In this document: piece by piece, positions 8,228 through 16,723 of the stretch
Position numbering within the stretch: the first letter of the stretch is position 1
How the letters are laid out: each line of letters begins with the position of its first letter
NCBI GenBank assembly: GCA_042408955.1
Contig: JBHOQQ010000188.1
Span: 1-43,550 of the forward strand
Reading direction: 5' to 3'
Source: CALGSZ01 sp042408955
GTDB lineage: Bacteria; Chloroflexota; Chloroflexia; Thermomicrobiales; UBA6265
Length of the DNA stretch: 43,550 nucleotides
Position numbers and translations under genes: made by a program
The notes under the pieces: model-generated
What the model was told of the DNA's origin: nothing
Database searches by the model: none
The model's input: only the letters and a program-made list of their open reading frames with translations

Positions 8228-8268
8228 GCCGGCTCAGCGGCGCTGGTCCCTGCTACCGCTATCCGGCT
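8227..8268 (+). terminator. Nested hairpin after the uracil-DNA glycosylase gene
   Basis: Two nested perfect stems start at the stop codon: AGCCGG (8227-8232) with CCGGCT (8263-8268), enclosing AGCGG (8236-8240) with CCGCT (8256-8260). No U tract follows. Terminator or 3'-end protection is inferred. Confidence 0.45.
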
Positions 8269-8342
8269 GAAGAATGTTCACGCTTCTGCGTCTGACCTAG
8301 CGCCATGTGCTTCAGGATGCAAGATTGGATGGCTAAAGTGGC

Positions 8343-10010
8343 ATGACACTCCCAGTTCGGCTTATCTTTCTCGGCGGCGCTGCCGAGGTCGGGCGGAACC
8401 TTTTCCTGCTCGAATACGGTCACGATATCATCGTTGTCGATTGTGGCGTTGGTTTCCCTGAGGAAGAGCAACCCGGCATTGATCTAATCCTTCCGGACAT
8501 CACGTATCTGCGTGACAGGGCGGATCGCATTCGCGGCATCTTCCTCACCCACGGTCACGAAGATCATATCGGTGCGCTTCCCTATCTGCTTCCAGACCTA
8601 TCAGCCCCGATCTACGGGACACGGCTGACGCTGGGCTTGGTATCCGTGAAGCTTGAGGAGGCCGGGCTGCTGTCACGGGCACAGCTCATTGAGTTTGATC
8701 CCGACCTTCAACCGCTCATCTCGGCCGGAGTGTTTCAGATCGAGCCGTTTCGCGTTTGCCACAGTATCCCCGATGCGGTTGGCTTTGCCATCACCACGCC
8801 GGCTGGGCTGATCGTGCACACCGGTGATTTCAAGCTCGATCCGACCCCGATTGACGGGCGCCGCACGGATTTCAACGCGCTGGCGCGTTTCCGGGATCGA
8901 GGTGTTCGGTTATTGATCTCCGATTGTGTGCACGTGGAATCCCCTGGGCGGACGCCTTCGGAGAGTGTGATCGGGCTCACGTACGACGAGGTTTTTGCCA
9001 AGGCGACCGGCCGGATCTTCATTGCGACGTTCGCGTCACTGATCGCCAGGATCCAGCAGGTTATCGACGTCTCCGCGATGTACGAGCGGAAAGTGGTAGC
9101 GCTTGGCCGTAGCTTGGAAAAGAATATTCGCGTAGCATTAGAGCTCGGCTATCTCAATGATCCAGAGCACGTGCTCATTGATTTCCGCGAGGCAATTGCG
9201 TTGCCCGATGAGCGGCTGACCTACATCGTCACTGGTAGCCAGGGTGAGCCGATGGCGGTGCTCGGGCGGATCGCCAACGGCGACCACCGTGAGGTGCAGA
9301 TTGGCGCCGGCGACACGGTCATCATCTCGGCGACACCGATCCCAGGGAACGAAACTGCCGTCCACCGGATCATCAATCAACTCTTTCGGGCTGGCGCGGA
9401 AGTGATCTACAGTGCCCGCGCGCTCGTGCATGTCTCGGGCCACGCCAGCCGCGACGAGCTTGGCGAGATGTTGGAGCTTCTTCAGCCCCGGGCGGTGATC
9501 CCGTTCCACGGTGAGCATCGCCATATGGCGCTTTACGCTGACCTCGCTGTCGAGCGGGGTATGCCGCCGGAGAGTATCACCTTTGCCGAATGCGGGGATG
9601 TCGTGGAGATTACGCCTGAGCGAGTCGCGGTCACTGGCCATGTCGATGCCGGCTATGTCTATGTTGATGGGGTGACCGTCGGCGCGGTCGGAGAAGTTGT
9701 CATTCGGGACCGGCGGGCCCTTGCCAAAGAGGGCATCCTGATGGTCGTAGTGAGTGTGGACCGGCAGACCGGGCAGATCGTGGCCGGGCCAGAGATCGTG
9801 ACGCGTGGCTTTGTGTATGCGAAGGAAGCCACCGGCCTCTTGGAGTCAACCAAGGCCCACCTTCGGGAAGAGTTAGGCGGCTATATCAATGGGCACCAGC
9901 CGGAGGATTGGGGGTATCTAAGCCGGCAGTTACGAGAGATCACCGCGCAGTATCTCTTTCGCGAGACGCGGCGCCGTCCGATGATCTTGCCAATGGTGAT
10001 GGAGGTTTGA
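8343..10010 (+). CDS. rnj: Ribonuclease J
   Basis: A 555-residue metallo-beta-lactamase/beta-CASP ribonuclease with 5'-3' exonuclease and endonuclease activities, central to RNA decay and rRNA maturation in bacteria without RNase E. The zinc-site motif HGHEDH is at 70-75. Other metal-binding positions are in VCHSIPDAVG and VHTGDFKLDPTP. The beta-CASP insertion follows (SDCVHVESPGRTPSE, then GRIFIATFASLIARIQQ and GSQGEPMAVLGRIANGDH), then the late motifs VHVSGHAS and VIPFHGEHRHM. The C-terminal domain (about 450-555) matches the RNase J dimerisation region. The start is an ATG with a weak Shine-Dalgarno. A 7-bp inverted repeat, GATGGAG/CTCCATC (9998-10019), spans the stop codon. Confidence 0.95.
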   Translation: MTLPVRLIFLGGAAEVGRNLFLLEYGHDIIVVDCGVGFPEEEQPGIDLILPDITYLRDRADRIRGIFLTHGHEDHIGALPYLLPDLSAPIYGTRLTLGLVSVKLEEAGLLSRAQLIEFDPDLQPLISAGVFQIEPFRVCHSIPDAVGFAITTPAGLIVHTGDFKLDPTPIDGRRTDFNALARFRDRGVRLLISDCVHVESPGRTPSESVIGLTYDEVFAKATGRIFIATFASLIARIQQVIDVSAMYERKVVALGRSLEKNIRVALELGYLNDPEHVLIDFREAIALPDERLTYIVTGSQGEPMAVLGRIANGDHREVQIGAGDTVIISATPIPGNETAVHRIINQLFRAGAEVIYSARALVHVSGHASRDELGEMLELLQPRAVIPFHGEHRHMALYADLAVERGMPPESITFAECGDVVEITPERVAVTGHVDAGYVYVDGVTVGAVGEVVIRDRRALAKEGILMVVVSVDRQTGQIVAGPEIVTRGFVYAKEATGLLESTKAHLREELGGYINGHQPEDWGYLSRQLREITAQYLFRETRRRPMILPMVMEV

Positions 10011-10255
10011 CGCTCCATCAGCCGCTGCCGCCAGGGCGCGTCACTCGGCCGGCCGCCGCCAGAGACCCATCCTGAGAACGCGCCGGGAAAGACAACAGTC
10101 CCGACGAACCTTGCCACCGACTCGCCAGCCGTTTCCCCTGAGGTCTAGCACGTCGCCCCGCAACGCGTGCCGCCTCGGAGAAGACAGCGAGAGCCACCTG
10201 ATGCTGGGCATCGCCCCGCAGCTTCGCCCTCTCACATGGTCTCGCTGGCTGGTGA

Positions 10256-10278
10256 CCCGGGGCCACCGGCCCCTCGGG
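10256..10278. terminator. Strong GC hairpin between convergent genes
   Basis: CCCGGGGCC pairs with GGCCCCTCGGG around a three-base loop, with a bulge. It lies between the RNase J and PLD-like genes. There is no T tract on either side. It would also be the 5' stem of a transcript from the minus-strand promoter nearby. Confidence 0.35.
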
Positions 10279-10280
10279 AC

Positions 10281-10318
10281 TGTACGTCCACTCTATACGT
10301 ACATTGCCAATTTGTCAA
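10281..10318 (-). promoter_or_regulatory. Orphan minus-strand promoter with overlapping operator-like dyad
   Basis: On the minus strand, TTGACA (10318-10313), 17 bases, then TAGAGT (10295-10290); the alternative -10 TATAGA (10297-10292) has a 15-base spacer. A perfect 7-bp inverted repeat, TGTACGT (10281-10287) with ACGTACA (10297-10303), brackets the -10 and start region as an operator would. No recognisable gene lies downstream on this strand before the RNase J end. Confidence 0.5.
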
Positions 10319-10408
10319 GGGGGTTGCTGCACCTTTTTCGTGATGATCGTAGCATTCGCCGGCCCAAGTTGGGAAGCCCCGCAATGCAGTGGGGAAGCGT
10401 TCTTCGCA

Positions 10409-11503
10409 CTACGCGAAGGGGGGGACTCCCTTGCGGAAGTCTGCCTCGAACACAGATCTGATCCGCTGAAGGTTCGCCGGGTCATCAAGCACAATGCCAA
10501 GCTCTCGATTTTGGTCCAGGGATGTTGCGGTGAAGTTCTGAGACCCGATGAACGCTCGCTGGCCATCGACGATGATGACCTTGGCGTGAAGATAGAGTCC
10601 GGGAACCGTCCTCACGTCCACGCCTTCGTCCATGAGCTCGAACGCTACCGACCGGGCATCTTCCTCGTCGTCTCCAGGAACGAGAATGCGGACGCTCACG
10701 CCGCGTCGCTCTGCTTGCTTCAGGAGCGAGACAATTTGACGGTCGGCAATAACCTCTGCATAGATATCTAACGACCTCGTTGCCGACCTGAGCAAGTTCT
10801 GGATCTCGGTGCGGCTGCTTGAAGGGCTGACGACCAATGGGCCATCGGGCGGATCTGGCGCGCGCGCCCAGTCAGCTTCGAAAATCGCCAGCGCTTGCTG
10901 CACATCTCCGGGGCGGGTGGTGATGACGCCGAATTCCCGGTTGCGGGTGAACGCGGACCGGGTCAGGTTCAGATTCATGATCATCGCGACGCGCTCGTCG
11001 AAGATGAACGTCTTGATGTGCATGAACCGGTAGGCGGGATTTGCCCAGCGTACCTCGATCCCGGAGCGTTGAAGATCGACATACACCTCAGGTTGGGTTC
11101 CCGCGCCTCCGTACGGAGCGTCCTCAAGCATTACCCGCACATCAACGCCTCTCCGGTCGGCTTGCTTGAGCGCATTGATGATCTCCTGGTCGCTCAGGAG
11201 ATACACCTGCAACCGGATGGAGCGTGTTGCCGCCTGAATCTCATCAAGAATGGGTGCCCTGCCGTCGTCTGGCTCCACGAAGACGCCAACCGTGCCAGTG
11301 CCCGGTGAAGCAGGCGGGTACGTTCCGGGTCCGCTCGGCTCGTTTTCGAGCCTGCCGGCTGCATAGATGATGAGCAGGACGAGCGCAGCCAGCACCAACG
11401 AGCCGAGCGATACTGGCTTGGCCGCTCTACGTGGTCGCCGTGTCGTGCTCCGCTGGCGGCGTTTGGCCACGGGGTTCTCCGATGATTGGGACGCGTGGCG
11501 CAT
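10409..11503 (-). CDS. Membrane-anchored phospholipase D-like protein
   Basis: A 364-residue member of the PLD superfamily with two catalytic-type repeats. A basic N-terminus (residues 14-29, Arg/Lys-rich) precedes one transmembrane segment (about 34-49), so the enzyme domain probably faces outside, tethered by a Pro/Gly-rich linker (52-72). Repeat 1 has HIKTFIFD (H162, K164, D169), but its downstream GSxN is degenerate (MNLN). Repeat 2 has HAKVIIVD (H306, K308, D313) followed by GSQN (320-323), the canonical form. Both repeats end with NRE(F/L)G. Family members hydrolyse phospholipids or nucleic acids or act as transferases; substrate cannot be read from sequence. The ATG lacks a well-spaced Shine-Dalgarno, so the start is uncertain. 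It follows pntB after a strong hairpin. Confidence 0.85.
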   Translation of the reverse strand: MRHASQSSENPVAKRRQRSTTRRPRRAAKPVSLGSLVLAALVLLIIYAAGRLENEPSGPGTYPPASPGTGTVGVFVEPDDGRAPILDEIQAATRSIRLQVYLLSDQEIINALKQADRRGVDVRVMLEDAPYGGAGTQPEVYVDLQRSGIEVRWANPAYRFMHIKTFIFDERVAMIMNLNLTRSAFTRNREFGVITTRPGDVQQALAIFEADWARAPDPPDGPLVVSPSSSRTEIQNLLRSATRSLDIYAEVIADRQIVSLLKQAERRGVSVRILVPGDDEEDARSVAFELMDEGVDVRTVPGLYLHAKVIIVDGQRAFIGSQNFTATSLDQNRELGIVLDDPANLQRIRSVFEADFRKGVPPFA

Positions 11504-11533
11504 CCTTCAGATTGCGTACTACCTCAGAAATGG

Positions 11534-11571
11534 CGAGGCCGGCGCCATTCAAGGGGCGGTCGCCGGCCTCG
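11534..11571 (-). terminator. Terminator of the pnt operon
   Basis: A perfect 11-bp stem, CGAGGCCGGCG (11534-11544) with CGCCGGCCTCG (11561-11571), and a 16-base loop, 13 bases past the pntB stop. On the minus strand it is followed by CCATTTCTG, a very short T run. Confidence 0.65.
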
Positions 11572-11583
11572 ATTGTGCAACGA

Positions 11584-13031
<1,448 letters not shown>

Positions 13032-13035
<4 letters not shown>

Positions 13036-13346
13036 CGCTTCTGACCCGCCTCAGCTGCCGGCCGGCGCTGCTTGAACATTTCCAGCATCCGGTCCGTAAC
13101 GACAAATCCGCCAAAGACGTTGGCAGCGCCCAACACGACCGCCAAGAAGCCGATCACCCGCAGCCACCAGACGTCTGCCTGGCCCAACACGATCATCGCG
13201 CCGAGCAGCACGATGCCGTGAATGGCGTTGGTTCCCGACATGAGCGGCGTGTGGAGCGTGGAGGGCACGCGCCCAATCAGCTCCACGCCGAGGAAGATGG
13301 CGAGGAGAAACACGTAAATCCCTAACAGGACGTCTTGATCCATCAA
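13032..13346 (-). CDS. pntAB: NAD(P) transhydrogenase subunit alpha, part 2 (membrane)
   Basis: A 104-residue membrane subunit. In species with a split alpha subunit it corresponds to the C-terminal membrane part of PntA and joins PntB to form the proton channel. Three hydrophobic segments are visible (about 6-23, 40-56 and 61-82), with the family hallmark RVPSTLHTPLMSGTNAIHGIVLLGA at 26-50. The first two codons are both ATG. It is 115 bases from pntAA upstream and overlaps pntB by four bases, giving the order pntAA-pntAB-pntB typical of the three-gene form (as in Rhodospirillum). Confidence 0.94.
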
Positions 13347-13461
13347 CCGCTCCTTGTCGCCACTAGCTCCCGAGAGGCATCACACCTTGCCAGGCTCAGG
13401 CGCGCCGATCGCCGGCCGGTCGTCATCCTTCCCGGTTGCCGACTGCATTGCCGTAACAGTG

Positions 13462-14655
13462 CTAATTCGCAGGAGTCCCAGCCGGTGCGGCCGCCGGGCT
13501 GAGCCGCTGCAACGTTCCCTGGTGGAGCACTTGCCCGTCACGCGTGATGATCGTGTTTGCGATGATGTCGTCGTCCATGTTGATCGTGAATGCGCCGGAC
13601 TTATCGATCATCAGCGCAAGCAAGTTCTGTACGTTCTTTGCGTACATTTGGCTAGCGTGGACGGGCATCGTGCTCGGCAAATTGAGCAACCCGATGATGG
13701 TCACCCCGTTTCGGTCGACAATTTGGCCGGGAACGGTCAGCTCACAATTGCCTCCCGTTTCTGCGGCGAGGTCAACGATGACGGATCCGGGCGCCATCTG
13801 CTCGACGGTAGCGGCTGGGATCAGGCGTGGCGCGGGGCGACCCGGAACCGCGGCGGTGGAGATGACGACATCGCATTTCGCGGCGCGGACGGCCAGCCCC
13901 TCCTGCTGCTTGCGTAGAATTTCTTCGGTCGCTTCCCGGGCATATCCACCCTGTCCGGAAAGGTCCACCCCAATATCAATTTCGATGAACTTCCCGCCGA
14001 GACTTTCGACCTGCTCTTTGACCACCGCGCGAGCGTCGTAGGCTTCGACCACTGCGCCGAGGCGGCGCGCAGTGCCGATCGCCATAAGACCGGCAACGCC
14101 TGCGCCGATGACGAGGACGCGAGCCGGGGCGATTGTACCGGCTGCCGTCGTGAGGAGGGGAAAGAATTTCGGCAAATGATCTGCCGCGAGCAGCACTGCT
14201 TTGTAACCGGCGATGGTCGCCATCGAGGACAGCGCGTCCATGTATTGCGCGCGTGTGGTACGGGGGATGGCGTCCATACTCAAGGCCGTGATGCGCTGTT
14301 GCACCAGCTGCCGGACGAGGTCAAGGTTGACCATTGGCTGGAGAAACGCGATCAGCGTCGTTCCCGGCCGCATCAGGGAGATCTCTTCTGGCGTCGGCTT
14401 TTGCACCTTCACCACGATGTCGGCGCGCTGATAGAGCGTCGCGGCATCGGGCACGATGGTCCCGCCGGACTGCGCATAAGCCTCGTCCGAGATGAACGCG
14501 CCCGCGCCGGCTCCCGCCTGAACAAGGACCGAGAGTCCCATGCTGGTGAAACGCTTGACGACATCCGGAACCAGCGCAACCCGGCGCTCGTTCGCGGCCG
14601 TCTCCTTGGGCACTGCCAATGTCGGCCGGCTTGTGGCCGGACTGCTCCCTTCCAT
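13462..14655 (-). CDS. pntAA: NAD(P) transhydrogenase subunit alpha, part 1 (soluble)
   Basis: The NAD(H)-binding domain I of the transhydrogenase, related to alanine dehydrogenase. From the ATG at 14655 it has 397 residues, near the usual size, and begins with the expected VPKETAANERRVALVPDVVKRF. The dinucleotide fold appears as VLVIGAGVAGLMAIGTARRLGA, and the NAD-site segment as EAYDAR; GQVLHQGTL is near the C-terminus. The open frame continues upstream to 14982, but the extra 109 residues are Arg/Ser-rich and unlike the family, and a possible -10 lies inside them, so they are rejected as coding. GGGAGG lies 13 bases before the ATG, rather far. A TTG seven codons upstream is an alternative start. 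Confidence 0.93.
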   Translation of the reverse strand: MEGSSPATSRPTLAVPKETAANERRVALVPDVVKRFTSMGLSVLVQAGAGAGAFISDEAYAQSGGTIVPDAATLYQRADIVVKVQKPTPEEISLMRPGTTLIAFLQPMVNLDLVRQLVQQRITALSMDAIPRTTRAQYMDALSSMATIAGYKAVLLAADHLPKFFPLLTTAAGTIAPARVLVIGAGVAGLMAIGTARRLGAVVEAYDARAVVKEQVESLGGKFIEIDIGVDLSGQGGYAREATEEILRKQQEGLAVRAAKCDVVISTAAVPGRPAPRLIPAATVEQMAPGSVIVDLAAETGGNCELTVPGQIVDRNGVTIIGLLNLPSTMPVHASQMYAKNVQNLLALMIDKSGAFTINMDDDIIANTIITRDGQVLHQGTLQRLSPAAAPAGTPAN

Positions 14656-15015
14656 GCTTTCTGCTCTGCCTCCCAAGCGTCTGGCCTTCCAATCCGGGTT
14701 CTCAGCCGCGTCGTTGATTGACACACCGGCAGGGCGCTCGGCACTCACCAACGCCAAGACGCCGAACGCCCTGCCCGAGTTAGCCACGTCACGACGCGGG
14801 TGCAGCCTGCTAGCGACTGCCCAGCAGTTTGTGAATTTTACAACGATCAGCCGTTGACTGACACGAGCGTGTGAGGATGAGGCATGAGAGAGGGGCAAGC
14901 TATCGTCAACGGCCCGGACGTCGCTAGCCCGTGTATACTTTGGCCGAGCGGCCTGTTCGGCCGCTCTCGTTGTGCGCATCATGGACTAGCGCTTACTTGA
15001 GGAGATTTGCTCATT
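14656..15015. other. Divergent promoter region between pntAA and prfC
   Basis: About 360 bases without a gene. On the minus strand, TAAAAT (14840-14835), with TGTCAG 17 bases upstream, is a possible pnt promoter that would leave a leader of about 170 bases. On the plus strand, TATACT (14934-14939) is the likely prfC -10; no good -35 is visible. A perfect hairpin, GAGCGGCC-TGTTC-GGCCGCTC (14946-14966), sits at the start of the prfC leader. Confidence 0.5.
14934..14966 (+). promoter_or_regulatory. prfC -10 element and leader hairpin
   Basis: TATACT at 14934-14939, then a perfect 8-bp stem with a 5-base loop at 14946-14966, so the transcript would start at or within the hairpin. It could stabilise the 5' end or be a regulator site. 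GAGGAG follows at 14999-15004. Confidence 0.4.
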
Positions 15016-16644
15016 ATGGAAGTTACGGTCACCGAGCCGGTTAGCAGGCCCGTGGTGGCCGCGCCGATCGCTGAGGAGGTGCTACGCCGGCGCACGTTCG
15101 CCATTATTTCGCATCCTGACGCGGGCAAAACCACGCTGACAGAGAAGTTGCTCCTCTATGGTGGTGCAGTAAACCTCGCGGGATCAGTTACTGCCCGGAA
15201 AGCCCAGCGCAAAACGGCATCGGACTGGATGGCCTTGGAACGGGAGCGCGGCATTTCCGTGACCTCGACTGTCCTTTCGTTCCCGTATCGTGGCTGCCAA
15301 ATTAACCTGCTCGACACGCCAGGCCATGAGGATTTCTCTGAAGATACCTTTCGGACGCTGACGGCGGTTGATAGTGCCGTAATGGTGCTCGATGCCGCGA
15401 AAGGCATTGAGCCGCAGACGCTCAAGCTCTTCGAAGTCTGCCGTCGCCGGCGGACGCCAATCTTCACCTTCATCAATAAGCTGGACCGTCCCGGCCGGCA
15501 TCCATTGGAATTGCTGGATGAAATCGAGCGCGTGCTTGGTCTCCAGACGTGCCCGATCAACTGGCCGATCGGAGATGGCGTCGATTTCCGGGGGTTGTAC
15601 GACCTGCGTGGCCGCGCCGTTCACCTGTTCGAGCGCACGGAGCACGGGGCGACGCGAGCACCGGTCGTGATGGTTTCCCTCGATGACGAGACACTCGAAT
15701 CGCTTGTTGGCGAGGCAGCGGCTCATCGCCTGCGCGAAGAGGTTGCACTCGTCGAGGCCATGTCCCCGCCGTTCGATCAGGGAGCCATCGATGCTGGTGA
15801 GATGACGCCTGTTGCATTCGGCAGCGCCTTGACGAATTTCGGCGTTCAACTCTTTCTTGACGCGTTCGTTGAGCATGCACCGCGGCCACAACCACGCAAG
15901 ACGACCACGGGCATGTGCGCCCCGGACGATCCGCGTTTTAGCGGTTTTGTGTTCAAGATTCAGGCAAATATGGACCCGCGGCATCGGGACCGCGTCGCAT
16001 TCCTGCGTGTCTGTTCCGGCGTGTTCCGGCGAGACATGGAGGTGTGGCATCCCCGGCTGCGCCGGAGGGTCCGGCTGTCGCCGCCGCTCCGGCTCTTTGG
16101 GCAGGATCGGGAAGTCGTCGAGGAAGCAGTTGCTGGTGATGTGGTCGGCGTGATCAATCCTGGCGTCTTTGCCATTGGCGACACCGTTTCTGAGGGTGAT
16201 CTCGGGCAGTTTGAGCCACTGCCGCGCTTTCAGCCTGAGCATTTTGCCGCGATTCATGCCACGCAGTCCGACCGGTATAAGCAGTTTCTTAAGGGCTTGG
16301 CGCAGATCGAGGAAGAAGGGGGAATCCAGCTCTTCTACCCGGTGTCGAGTGGGCGCCGGGAGCCCATTCTCGCGGCCGTTGGCGCTCTGCAATTTGACGT
16401 CGTTCAGTACCGCCTGGAAGCGGAGTACGGCGTCACCACCCGGCGCGAGCCGCTCGCCTACACAGCAGTACGGTGGGTGTCCGGTGATCCGCGTGCGATC
16501 GCGGAGGTCGGGAATGGGCGCGGCCGGTTGCGGGCCGAGGATCGGCATGGCCGGCCAGTCATCCTCTTCACGACAGAGTGGGACCTGCGCTACGCCATCG
16601 AGCACGCTGCGAACGTCACATTTGCCGATACGGCCACCGAGTAG
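15016..16644 (+). CDS. prfC: Peptide chain release factor 3
   Basis: A translational GTPase that recycles RF1/RF2 from the ribosome after peptide release. GTPase motifs are SHPDAGKTT (G1, 32-40), the RF3-type switch region RERGISVTSTVLSF, DTPGH (G3, 100-104) and NKLD (G4, about 155-158). The domain II/III segments (SGFVFKIQANMDPRHRDRVAFLRVCSG, and AVGALQFDVVQYRLEAEYGV near 455) are diagnostic for RF3 rather than EF-G. At 542 residues the length is normal. A TTG nine bases upstream is in frame, but it is only two bases from the GAGGAG Shine-Dalgarno, so the ATG at 15016 (11-base spacing) is chosen. It is convergent with the M16 protease gene. Confidence 0.95.
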   Translation: MEVTVTEPVSRPVVAAPIAEEVLRRRTFAIISHPDAGKTTLTEKLLLYGGAVNLAGSVTARKAQRKTASDWMALERERGISVTSTVLSFPYRGCQINLLDTPGHEDFSEDTFRTLTAVDSAVMVLDAAKGIEPQTLKLFEVCRRRRTPIFTFINKLDRPGRHPLELLDEIERVLGLQTCPINWPIGDGVDFRGLYDLRGRAVHLFERTEHGATRAPVVMVSLDDETLESLVGEAAAHRLREEVALVEAMSPPFDQGAIDAGEMTPVAFGSALTNFGVQLFLDAFVEHAPRPQPRKTTTGMCAPDDPRFSGFVFKIQANMDPRHRDRVAFLRVCSGVFRRDMEVWHPRLRRRVRLSPPLRLFGQDREVVEEAVAGDVVGVINPGVFAIGDTVSEGDLGQFEPLPRFQPEHFAAIHATQSDRYKQFLKGLAQIEEEGGIQLFYPVSSGRREPILAAVGALQFDVVQYRLEAEYGVTTRREPLAYTAVRWVSGDPRAIAEVGNGRGRLRAEDRHGRPVILFTTEWDLRYAIEHAANVTFADTATE

Positions 16645-16666
16645 CCGGGCCATCTCTCCTGGACTA

Positions 16667-16701
16667 GACGGCGCGCACCCGATGCCAGCCCGCGCGCCGT
16701 C
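16667..16701. terminator. Bidirectional hairpin between prfC and the M16 protease gene
   Basis: A perfect 10-bp stem, GACGGCGCGC (16667-16676) with GCGCGCCGTC (16692-16701), and a 15-base loop, centred in the 79-base gap between the two convergent stop codons. No T tract on either side. Confidence 0.6.
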
Positions 16702-16723
16702 GTTGATCGCGACCAGGGCGATT

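Larger units (their letters stand above)
10011..10408. other. Gene-free, hairpin-rich stretch between RNase J and the PLD-like gene
   Basis: The two flanking genes converge, so no promoter is needed here, yet a near-consensus one points toward lower coordinates (see 10292-10318). Downstream of it the minus strand can form several stems. CCCGAGGGGCC pairs with GGCCCCGGG (10256-10278, with a bulge). CAGCGAGA pairs with TCTCGCTG (10185-10192 with 10240-10247), enclosing GGGC-GAT-GCCC (10206-10216). GCACG pairs with CGTGC (10148-10170). Two short minus-strand frames (82 codons from GTG at 10266; 64 codons from GTG at 10235) are Arg/Gly/Ala-rich and look unlike proteins. No SRP, 6S, tmRNA or RNase P signature is visible. 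It may be a small RNA gene or just convergent-terminator DNA. Confidence 0.4.

Noticed and set aside
10018..10266. 82- and 64-codon minus-strand frames downstream of the orphan promoter
   Set aside because: Arg/Gly/Ala-rich with no recognisable fold or good Shine-Dalgarno; structured RNA explains the DNA as well or better, though neither is proven.
14656..14982. 109-residue N-terminal extension of the pntAA frame
   Set aside because: Its composition is unlike the family, it covers a probable promoter, and the family N-terminus begins at the ATG at 14655.
15184..16653. Long minus-strand frame (489 codons) opposite prfC
   Set aside because: It is fully antisense to a clear RF3 gene; long antisense frames are common in GC-rich coding DNA, and it shows no recognisable motif.
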